From Nocardia vinacea NBRC 16497 (GTDB lineage Bacteria > Actinomycetota > Actinomycetes > Mycobacteriales > Mycobacteriaceae): 32,859 bases of DNA. Where the stretch lies: the NCBI RefSeq assembly GCF_000308835.1, contig NZ_BAGN01000166.1, positions 1 through 32,859 of the forward strand, written 5' to 3'. Each line of letters starts with the position of its first letter. Position 1 is the stretch's first letter. Made by a program: the position numbers and the translations under genes. The notes under the pieces are model-generated. The model saw nothing but the letters and a program-made list of their open reading frames with translations. It ran no database searches and was not told where the DNA came from. Below, piece after piece: positions 5,951 through 12,796 of the stretch.

Positions 5951-6080
5951 CACCCGATCACGAGGAAGGACACAATCGCGACGAGATACGGGTTCAAATC
6001 CCGTTCTTCCAGCCACAATGGAAGATGGTCTAATCGTATGACACGTCGTATCAGTTTGATCCGATCCCACCGACCCGGTG
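5951..6080 (+). tRNA. Circularly permuted tRNA-like unit 2 (Gln-type acceptor)
   Basis: The order is the same as in unit 1. The 3' half has CGACG (5979-5983), variable AGAT, T-arm ACGGG/TTCAAAT/CCCGT (5988-6004), acceptor TCTTCCA (6005-6011), discriminator G6012 and an encoded CCA (6013-6015). After CAA the 5' half starts: acceptor TGGAAGA (6019-6025, perfect 7 bp), TG, D-arm GTCT...TGAC (6028-6042), A26 and CGTCG (6044-6048), which pairs perfectly with CGACG as a 5-bp anticodon stem. U1-A72, G73 and the GTCTAAT D-arm resemble tRNA-Gln, and a GTTTGAT stretch (6054-6060) in the trailer looks like a Gln (UUG) anticodon loop but is not in standard register. Oddities: only one of the two D-loop guanines and a 13-22 mismatch. 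Flanks can pair (GATCA 5956-5960 with TGATC 6057-6061; CACC with GGTG 6077-6080). Confidence 0.57.
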
Positions 6081-6101
6081 CGCGAATTTGGGTGGCACCA
6101 A

Positions 6102-6134
6102 GGAACCCGGGGGCAGGCTACGCCCTCGGGTTCC
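6102..6134. terminator. Bidirectional hairpin terminator
   Basis: GGAACCCG (6102-6109) pairs with CGGGTTCC (6127-6134). The stem continues with GGGGC against GCCCT (one G-U pair) around the loop AGGCTAC, giving 13 bp in all. It lies between the permuted tRNA units (+) and the 3' end of the aminotransferase gene (-) and can serve both. Confidence 0.75.
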
Positions 6135-6155
6135 CTTGCGTTGGAACAGGAATGG

Positions 6156-7523
6156 TCAGAGCGCGTGCTTGTCGGTGAGTCCGAGCACGTGGTCGAGAAT
6201 GTCCAGGCCTTCCTTGGCCTCGGTCTCGTCGATAATGCACGGCGGAACCACATGCAGCCGATTGAAATTGACGAATAGCAGCAGGCCCGCCGCCTTGGCC
6301 GCGGCAACGGTTTCGTTCATGGCCGCGCTGGTGCCGCCGTACGGTGCGAGCGGTTCGCGAGTTCGCTTGTCCCGCACCAGTTCCAGCGCCCAGAATACTC
6401 CGGTGCCGCGCACATCACCGATGCTGGGATGGCGTTCGGCGAGTTCGCGCAAGCCGGGTCCGAGTACGCGGGTACCGATATCGGCAGCGTTCTCCACGAT
6501 TCGCTCGTCCCGCATCGCATTGATGGTCGCGACCGCGGCGGCCGTCGCGAGCGGATGACCCGAATAGGTCAGCCCGCCCGGATACGGACGGTCATCGAAG
6601 GTCGCCGCGATGGCGGGACTGATCGCGACACCGCCGAGCGGCACATAGCCGGAGTTCACCCCTTTGGCGAAGGTCAGCAGATCGGGCATAACACCCTCGA
6701 AATGCTCTATGGCGAACCACTTTCCGGTACGCCCGAACCCCGACATCACTTCATCGGCGATGAAGACGATGCCGTATTCGTCGCACAGCGCCCGGACACC
6801 CGCCATATACCCGGGCGGCGGAACCATGATTCCCGCTGTGCCGGGGATGGATTCGAGCACGATCGCCGCGATCGTGTCCGGACCCTCGAAAACAATGGTC
6901 TGCTCGAGATGCGCCAAAGCCCGTTCGGCTTCCTCGGTTTCGGTGCTCGCATGGAATTGCGAGCGGTACAGGAAAGGACCGAAAAAGTGGACGACTCCGC
7001 TATTGCCGTGGTCGTTGGGCCAGCGCCGCGGGTCGCCGGTGAGGTTGATCGCGGTCTCGGTGCCGCCGTGATAGGAGCGGTAGCGCGAAAGCACCTTGTA
7101 GCGGCCGGTATGCAGGCGCGCCAGCCGAACCGCGTGTTCGACGGCATCGGCGCCGCCATTGGTGAAGAAGATCTTGTCGAGTTCGCCCGGAGTCCGCTCG
7201 GCGATCAGCCGGGCGGCCTCGGAGCGAGCATCGTTGACGTGTTGCGGTGCGACGGTGCACAGCTTCGCAGCCTGCTCCTGTACCGCCGCAACGACTTTCG
7301 GATGCTGGTGACCGATATTGGTGTTCACCAGCTGCGAGGAGAAATCGAGCAGACGATTACCGTCGCCGTCCCATACGTAGCAGCCCTGGGCGGCCGTAAT
7401 GGACATCGGCGTACGGTGCGCCTGCGCGGACCACGAGTGGAATACGTGGCGGCGGTCGAGTTCGTAGGCGCGGGCGGCGGCCAGCCGGGCGAGCTCGGGT
7501 GCCGATCCATTCGGGAGGGTCAT
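6156..7523 (-). CDS. Class III omega-aminotransferase (PLP-dependent)
   Basis: A 455-residue cytoplasmic enzyme of the class III aminotransferase family. Such enzymes move an amino group from an omega-amino acid (beta-alanine, taurine, GABA) to pyruvate or 2-oxoglutarate. Visible hallmarks are FFTNGGADAVEHAVRLAR (PLP phosphate contact), YHGGTETA, IADEVMSGFGRTGKWFA (the Asp that holds the pyridine nitrogen) and TFAKGVNSGYVPLGG (Schiff-base Lys). The length is usual. The start at ATG 7523 follows the Shine-Dalgarno AGGAGA with 6-base spacing. It is 17 bases behind mmsA and certainly in its operon. The pairing suggests conversion of beta-alanine to malonate semialdehyde, which MmsA oxidises. The substrate is inferred from context, not from residues. 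Confidence 0.88.
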   Translation of the reverse strand: MTLPNGSAPELARLAAARAYELDRRHVFHSWSAQAHRTPMSITAAQGCYVWDGDGNRLLDFSSQLVNTNIGHQHPKVVAAVQEQAAKLCTVAPQHVNDARSEAARLIAERTPGELDKIFFTNGGADAVEHAVRLARLHTGRYKVLSRYRSYHGGTETAINLTGDPRRWPNDHGNSGVVHFFGPFLYRSQFHASTETEEAERALAHLEQTIVFEGPDTIAAIVLESIPGTAGIMVPPPGYMAGVRALCDEYGIVFIADEVMSGFGRTGKWFAIEHFEGVMPDLLTFAKGVNSGYVPLGGVAISPAIAATFDDRPYPGGLTYSGHPLATAAAVATINAMRDERIVENAADIGTRVLGPGLRELAERHPSIGDVRGTGVFWALELVRDKRTREPLAPYGGTSAAMNETVAAAKAAGLLLFVNFNRLHVVPPCIIDETEAKEGLDILDHVLGLTDKHAL

Positions 7524-7540
7524 CGAATTCTCCTGCGTAG

Positions 7541-9031
7541 CTACTTGTTCTGGGGGAATCCGAGTTCGAGTCCGCCGTGGCTGGGATCGAGCCAACGCGT
7601 CGTGACGGCCTTGCCACGGGTGAAGAAATGCACGCCCTCGATGCCGTGTGCATGCGAATCGCCGAACAGCGAATTCTTCCAGCCGCCGAAGCTGTAGTAG
7701 GCCATCGGCACCGGGATCGGCACATTGATGCCGACCATGCCGACCTCCACCTCATTGTGGAAGCGCCGGGCCGCGCCGCCGTCATTGGTGAAGATGGCCG
7801 TCCCGTTGCCATAGGGATTGTCGTTGACCAGTTCCAGCGCCTCGTCGTAGCTGTCGACGCGTACGACCGACAGGACCGGGCCGAAGATTTCATCGGTATA
7901 GACGCTCATCCCGCTACCCACATGATCGAGAACCGTTGGGCCGAGCCAGAATCCATCGGCTTCACCATCGACCTGGATGCCGCGACCGTCGAGAACGACA
8001 CTGGCACCGTCGGATTCGCCCGCATCGATATAGGCGGCGACGCGATCGCGATGCTCGCGCGTCACCAGCGGACCCATATCGGTATCGCGGGTGCCGTCAC
8101 CGGTCTTGATGGTCTTCGCGCGCTCGGTGATCTTGGCGACCAGTTCGTCGCCGACCGCACCGACCGCCAGCACCACGCTGATCGCCATACAGCGCTCGCC
8201 CGCGGAGCCGAATCCGGCATTCACCGCGGCATCGGCGGCCAGATCCAGATCGGCATCGGGCAGCACCACCATGTGGTTCTTGGCGCCGCCCAGCGCCTGC
8301 ACGCGCTTACCGCTGGCGGTACCGCGCTGGTAGACGTACTTGGCGATAGGTGTGGAGCCGACGAACGAGACAGCCTTGATATGCGGATTGTCGAGCAGTT
8401 CGTCGACCGCGACCTTATCGCCCTGCAGCACATTGAAAACCCCTGCGGGCAAACCGGCTTCGTGCCACAGCTCGGCCAGCCACAGCGATGATGACGGATC
8501 CTTCTCGCTCGGCTTGAGCACCACGGTATTTCCGGCCGCGATCGCGATCGGGAAGAACCACATCGGCACCATCGCCGGAAAGTTGAACGGTGATATCACC
8601 GCGACCGGGCCCAGCGGCTGGCGGATCGAGAAGATGTCCACCTTCGTCGAGGCGTTCTCGGTGAATCCGCCCTTGATCAAATGCGGTACACCGCAGGCGA
8701 ATTCGATCACTTCTAGGCCGCGGTTCACTTCGCCGAGCGCATCGGAGTGCACCTTGCCGTGTTCGGCGGTGATCAGTTTGGCAAGTTCTTCCTTGCGCTC
8801 GTTGAGCAGTTCGCGGAACCGGAACAGGATCTGTGTGCGCCGCGCCAGCGAGGTGTCACGCCATTCCGGGAACGCCGCCTTCGCCGATGCGATCACCGCC
8901 CTGGCATCCTCGACACCGGCCAGTGCGACCTGTCCGGTCACCACTCCGGTCGCCGGATTCGTCACCGGCGCGGTCGCCGAGCTCGTGCCCGCGAAGGGTT
9001 TGCCGTCGAGCCAGTGCGCGATCGTCTGCAT
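7541..9031 (-). CDS. mmsA: CoA-acylating methylmalonate-semialdehyde dehydrogenase
   Basis: A 496-residue NAD-dependent aldehyde dehydrogenase. It oxidises (methyl)malonate semialdehyde with decarboxylation to acetyl-CoA or propionyl-CoA, in valine, beta-alanine or inositol breakdown. Seen are FNFPAMVPMWFFPIAIAAGN, typical of the MmsA branch, KPSEKDPSSS (NAD site), FVGSTPIAKYVY, LGGAKNHMVV and the catalytic cysteine in GSAGERCMAIS. The absence of the usual general-base glutamate in LGGAKN fits the CoA-acylating subgroup. The start at ATG 9031 has the Shine-Dalgarno sequence GAGGAG five bases before it. It is the first gene of the operon with the aminotransferase and is divergent from a PucR regulator 120 bases away, which probably controls it. 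Confidence 0.94.
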   Translation of the reverse strand: MQTIAHWLDGKPFAGTSSATAPVTNPATGVVTGQVALAGVEDARAVIASAKAAFPEWRDTSLARRTQILFRFRELLNERKEELAKLITAEHGKVHSDALGEVNRGLEVIEFACGVPHLIKGGFTENASTKVDIFSIRQPLGPVAVISPFNFPAMVPMWFFPIAIAAGNTVVLKPSEKDPSSSLWLAELWHEAGLPAGVFNVLQGDKVAVDELLDNPHIKAVSFVGSTPIAKYVYQRGTASGKRVQALGGAKNHMVVLPDADLDLAADAAVNAGFGSAGERCMAISVVLAVGAVGDELVAKITERAKTIKTGDGTRDTDMGPLVTREHRDRVAAYIDAGESDGASVVLDGRGIQVDGEADGFWLGPTVLDHVGSGMSVYTDEIFGPVLSVVRVDSYDEALELVNDNPYGNGTAIFTNDGGAARRFHNEVEVGMVGINVPIPVPMAYYSFGGWKNSLFGDSHAHGIEGVHFFTRGKAVTTRWLDPSHGGLELGFPQNK

Positions 9032-9151
9032 ATCTCCTCGATTCGATCCTGAGCGCCGGATGGTGTCGTGGTTTCGACTCTGCACCATCGCTGCCCGATT
9101 TCGGCCAGACGTTCTGTATGCGATTCCGGATTTCCTATTACGATTTGTCAG
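9032..9151. promoter_or_regulatory. Divergent promoter region mmsA / PucR-family regulator
   Basis: 120 bases between the two divergent starts. Both promoters and any PucR operator must lie here. I see no clear dyad or consensus -10/-35 pair that I can assign with confidence. Confidence 0.4.
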
Positions 9152-10837
9152 ATGCTGCTCTCTGTCGCCGATGTGCTGGCCATGCCGGTTGTGCGCGCGG
9201 GCGAGCCGGAGGTCGTCGGTGCGGCGGCGCTGGATCGGCCGGTGCGGTGGGTGCACGTCAGCGACCTGCCGGATGTCGCCGAGTTGCTGGTCGGCGGGGA
9301 ATTGATGCTGACTACGGGCTTGGCATTGACCGGCAGCGACGAGTCGACGGTCGCGTATCTGAATTCGCTGGCCGACGCGGGGGTGGCCGGACTGGTCATC
9401 GAACTCGGCGACGCCGTGCCGCGGTTATCGCCGATCATCGCCGAGACCGCCGACGCACTCGGACTCCCGGTCATCGCGCTGCATCGCGTCACCCGCTTCG
9501 TGGAAATCACCGAGGCCGTGCACCGAGTGATCGTGGCCGACCAGTATGCCGAACTCGAATTCGCGCGCACCGTGCACGAGACCTTCACCGAGCTCAGCGT
9601 GCGCCGCGCCGCGCTGGCCGAAATCGTCGAGACGGCCGCCGACATGCTCGATTCCTCGGTCGTACTGGAAGATCTGGCGCATCGGGTGCTGGCGTTGACC
9701 GCCCGGCACACCAGCACCTCGGCGATTCTGGAGAACTGGGAGACCACCTCGCGACTGCTGCCGGAGGGCTGGGATGTGGTCCAGGTCGGCCCGCATACCC
9801 AGCGCTGGGGTCGGTTGATCCTGCGTTCGAGCGGGCTGGCGACGCCGCGTGCCCGCATGGTGCTCGAGCGTGCCGCACAGACGCTGACGCTGCACCGGAT
9901 GATCGATAAGGATCGCTTCGGCCTGCATCGTCAAGCGCAGACCGGACTCATCGACGATATGGTCAACGGTCGCGTCCTCGACGAGCGCGATGCGCAGGCC
10001 AGGGCCGCCGCGTTGGGCCTGTTGACCCGACGCGCGCACTACGTTCCGCTCGCGATAGACGTTGCCGCCCTTGCCGAATCCGATCAGGTCGCCAGGCAGC
10101 GCCGCAGCGCGGGCGTGCTCGACGCGGTCATCCACGGTCTCGGACTGTCGAACGCGACCGCATTGACCGCGGCCGAGCACGGCGACCGGGTCGGCATGGT
10201 GCTCGCGGTCCCGCGCAGCGCCGATCTCGATGACACGCTCCGCATCGTGTGCTCGGCGATCATCGCCGAGGTGCGGCGGGTGGAGGGGGTGCGGCGGGTG
10301 GTCATAGGCGTTGGCGCGGAAGCGGATTCACTGCTCGACACCGCACGCGAATTGGCGCAGGCGGCGCATGTCGCCGAGGTCGCGTTATCGCTGGACGCGG
10401 CATCTGATCGGCCGCGCTCCCGGGACGCCACGTGGTCACGTTCCGCCACCGCCACCGCGTCCGTCGCTCGCGCGGGGGTGCCGCGGGCGTTCTATCGCAG
10501 CGGCGATATCCGGCTGCGCGGACTGCTCTCGTTGATCCGCAATGATCCCGGCGTGCAGAGCTTCGCCGAAACGGAACTGAGCGCGTTGCTGCGCTACGAC
10601 ATTCGGCATGCGGCCGATCTGACCCGCACGTTGCGACAGTTCCTCGACGTCGCGGGCAATAAGACCGAACTCGCCAAGCGACTCAATATCAGCAGACCGA
10701 CCCTCTACGACCGGCTCGCCCGCATCGAGCGGATTCTCGACGTCGACCTCGAGGACGGTGAATCCCGTACCTCACTGCATACCGCACTGCTCATTCGCGA
10801 TCTGACCGCCGACTCGAACTCCAGGACCGACAGGTGA
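9152..10837 (+). CDS. PucR family transcriptional regulator
   Basis: A 561-residue cytoplasmic regulator. The N-terminal 120 residues (LLSVADVLAMPVVRAG, VRWVHVSDLPD, GGELMLTTG) are the PucR ligand-sensing domain. The middle is a GGDEF-like domain without nucleotide-cyclase motifs. The C-terminus (DLTRTLRQFLD, AKRLNISRPTLYDRLARIE) is the PucR-type helix-turn-helix. The start is the ATG at 9152, which begins the conserved SVADVL. PucR proteins in actinobacteria control nearby catabolic genes in response to purines, proline, GABA or other nitrogen compounds. The divergent mmsA/aminotransferase operon is the obvious target. The ligand is unknown; an omega-amino acid such as beta-alanine is a guess from context. 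Confidence 0.9.
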   Translation: MLLSVADVLAMPVVRAGEPEVVGAAALDRPVRWVHVSDLPDVAELLVGGELMLTTGLALTGSDESTVAYLNSLADAGVAGLVIELGDAVPRLSPIIAETADALGLPVIALHRVTRFVEITEAVHRVIVADQYAELEFARTVHETFTELSVRRAALAEIVETAADMLDSSVVLEDLAHRVLALTARHTSTSAILENWETTSRLLPEGWDVVQVGPHTQRWGRLILRSSGLATPRARMVLERAAQTLTLHRMIDKDRFGLHRQAQTGLIDDMVNGRVLDERDAQARAAALGLLTRRAHYVPLAIDVAALAESDQVARQRRSAGVLDAVIHGLGLSNATALTAAEHGDRVGMVLAVPRSADLDDTLRIVCSAIIAEVRRVEGVRRVVIGVGAEADSLLDTARELAQAAHVAEVALSLDAASDRPRSRDATWSRSATATASVARAGVPRAFYRSGDIRLRGLLSLIRNDPGVQSFAETELSALLRYDIRHAADLTRTLRQFLDVAGNKTELAKRLNISRPTLYDRLARIERILDVDLEDGESRTSLHTALLIRDLTADSNSRTDR

Positions 10838-10887
10838 TTTCGACCGGATCGGGAATGTTCACGAGTCGGCAACCGTTCCATCAACCC

Positions 10888-11295
10888 ATGACAGCTGTGC
10901 TCTCCGAGGAATTGAAGAAGTACCTGGACGAGTCGAAGGTCTTCGCGACCGCGGCGACGATCGGACCGAACGGACAACCCCATTTGACCGTCATCTGGCT
11001 CGAGCGCGATGGCGACGACCTGCTGTTCTCCACGACGGTGGATCGGCAGCAGGGCAAGAACCTCGCCCGTGATCCGCGGATCACGATAATGATCAATCCA
11101 CCGGATAATCCGTACGTGTACGCGGAGATTCGCGGCACCGCCACGATCACCCCCGATCCCGACAAGACGCTCCCCGACAAGCTGTCGGCGCACTACACCG
11201 GGCTGCCGTACGTCGAATTCAACCCCGCCTCCGTCAATGACGGACCGCGCGTAATCGTGCGTGTGACCCCGCGCAAGGTCGCCGGTCGCCTGTGA
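10888..11295 (+). CDS. PPOX-class F420-dependent oxidoreductase
   Basis: A 135-residue split beta-barrel protein of the pyridoxamine-5'-phosphate-oxidase-like class, of the actinobacterial F420-binding type. Typical elements are FATAATIGPNGQPHLTVIWLERDGDDLLFST, GKNLARDPRITI and YAEIRGTATI. It probably reduces or oxidises a small substrate with coenzyme F420 in the cytoplasm; the substrate is not predictable. The ATG at 10888 places the first helix as in homologues. An upstream in-frame GTG at 10834, overlapping the PucR gene stop, would add 18 unconserved residues and is less likely. It lies 50 bases after the PucR gene and may be co-transcribed. It ends 17 bases from the convergent MFS gene. 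Confidence 0.87.
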   Translation: MTAVLSEELKKYLDESKVFATAATIGPNGQPHLTVIWLERDGDDLLFSTTVDRQQGKNLARDPRITIMINPPDNPYVYAEIRGTATITPDPDKTLPDKLSAHYTGLPYVEFNPASVNDGPRVIVRVTPRKVAGRL

Positions 11296-11312
11296 GCTCA
11301 CGGCCGGGCGGA

Positions 11313-12794
11313 TCAGCCCTGTCCGGCCTCTTCCCTTGCGTGCTGCGCCTGGCCGACCTCGGCCGCCGTGTAGCGCAATGTCAGTGCCACCAGCCCCACC
11401 AGCAGTGCGCCGATGGCGGTGACGAAAAGCACCAGCGTGTAACCACTTCCGAGCGCATCCAACTCCGCGGGCGTCATACCGGCGGGCTTACCCGTTCGCC
11501 CGCCGAGCGACAGCGTGCGGGATGCGGCGACCGGCGCGAGCAGGCCGATCGCGACGGGTGTGCCGAGGTTCATGAACATCTGACCGACCGCGGAGAGCGG
11601 GCCGATATTCTTCGGCGCGACACCGACCAATACGCACAGCGGGACGATCACCACGGCGACACCGATGCCGAATCCGATCATGATGAAAAGTCCCAGCAGG
11701 GTCGGCCAGTACGGCACGCCCCGTTCGAGCGTCGAGCCGAACAGCAGTCCGACGACGAGAATCGCCGCGGCACCGCTCAACAGCCAGCGCGGCGCGACCG
11801 TCATCGCCAGTTGCGAAGCCGTGGCGGTGCCCATACCAGCGCCGATGGTGAACGGGATGAACGCGACCCCGGCGACCAGCGGGCTGTAGCCGACGACATT
11901 CTGAACGAACAATCCCGCGAAAAAGGTTGTCGCGGCCAGCACTCCGCTGGCCAGGAAGATGGCGCCGAAGGTGGCGACCCGATCGCGCTTATCGAATAGC
12001 GACCAGGGCAGCAGCGGGTTGTCCACCCACCGTTCGGCGAGCACGAAGACGATCAACACCACCAGACCGGCAACGATCGAACCGATGATGACCGGACTGT
12101 CCCAGCCGAATTCGGGTGCCTCGGTCGCGCCGAATACTAGAGACGCGCAGGCGAGGGTGCCGAGTACGGCCCCGCGCACGTCCAGGGGTAGTCGCTGATG
12201 GGTGGTGTCGCGCAGCCGCAGCGCCGCGCCCGCGAGGATCAACGCACCGATTGGCACATTGATCAAGAAGATCCACCGCCAGCTCACCTCGGTGAGCGCA
12301 CCGCCGATCACCAGTCCGCCGACCGAGCCGACCGCCATCATGGAGCCGAAGATCGCGATCGCCTGATTACGCACCCGGCCGGGCGCGAAAGTGGTCGCTA
12401 CCAGGGCAAGTGCGGTCGGGGCCGCGAGCGCGGCGCCGGTGCCCTGGATCGCGCGGGCCGCGATCAGCATGCCCTCGTTCTGCGCGAGTCCGCACAGCAG
12501 CGAGGCCAGTGTGAACAGTGCGACGCCGACGATGAACATGCGTTTGCGGCCGAAGGAGTCGCCGATCCGGCCGCCGAGCAACATCAGACCCGCGAACGGC
12601 AGACCGTAGGCGGTGACCATCCAGGCACTACCTGAGCTCGATAGACCCAGTTCGTCTTGTAGTCGGGGCAGGGCGAGAATCACCACCGTGCCATCGAGCA
12701 CGACCATCAATTGCAGCCCGCTCAGCACCAGGATCGCCAGGCCGAAGGCCCGCCGCGTCACCGGATATGGCGTCGTAGCGGGATTGTCTGGCAC
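11313..12794 (-). CDS. DHA2 (EmrB/QacA) family MFS drug transporter, downstream copy
   Basis: A 493-residue inner-membrane proton antiporter with 14 predicted membrane segments. Motif A is GGRIGDSFGRKRMF, LDGTVVILALP (with the Asp of motif D1 in helix 1) is present, and the antiporter motif C region is GSVGGLVIGGAL after helix 4. It probably exports drugs or hydrophobic metabolites; the substrate is unknown. The start is GTG 12794, two bases after the stop of the upstream paralogue, so translation is likely coupled. The first 40 residues of the two proteins are nearly identical (RAFGLAILVLSGLQLMVVLD), showing a tandem duplication. The ends diverge and have different charged tails. Confidence 0.92.
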   Translation of the reverse strand: MPDNPATTPYPVTRRAFGLAILVLSGLQLMVVLDGTVVILALPRLQDELGLSSSGSAWMVTAYGLPFAGLMLLGGRIGDSFGRKRMFIVGVALFTLASLLCGLAQNEGMLIAARAIQGTGAALAAPTALALVATTFAPGRVRNQAIAIFGSMMAVGSVGGLVIGGALTEVSWRWIFLINVPIGALILAGAALRLRDTTHQRLPLDVRGAVLGTLACASLVFGATEAPEFGWDSPVIIGSIVAGLVVLIVFVLAERWVDNPLLPWSLFDKRDRVATFGAIFLASGVLAATTFFAGLFVQNVVGYSPLVAGVAFIPFTIGAGMGTATASQLAMTVAPRWLLSGAAAILVVGLLFGSTLERGVPYWPTLLGLFIMIGFGIGVAVVIVPLCVLVGVAPKNIGPLSAVGQMFMNLGTPVAIGLLAPVAASRTLSLGGRTGKPAGMTPAELDALGSGYTLVLFVTAIGALLVGLVALTLRYTAAEVGQAQHAREEAGQG

Positions 12795-12796
12795 AG

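Noticed and set aside
5878..6015. A conventional tRNA with a 60-base intron joining the 5878 half to the 6012 half
   Set aside because: The acceptor strands GCCCGGA and TCTTCCA do not pair, nor do GCCGG and CGACG. Only the permuted combinations match.
4790..6307. A 505-codon minus-strand open frame across the tRNA-like region and DUF7873-like gene
   Set aside because: It is antisense to a gene with a strong ribosome-binding site and runs through two terminator hairpins and the tRNA-like units; no conserved protein sequence is seen.
10834..10887. GTG at 10834 as the start of the F420-type oxidoreductase, overlapping the PucR gene stop
   Set aside because: It would add 18 residues without family similarity; the ATG at 10888 gives the usual N-terminus.
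11302..11328. GGCCGG/CCGGCC hairpin between the F420-type gene and the MFS gene
   Set aside because: Only 6 bp with a 15-base loop and half inside the MFS coding end; too weak to call a terminator.
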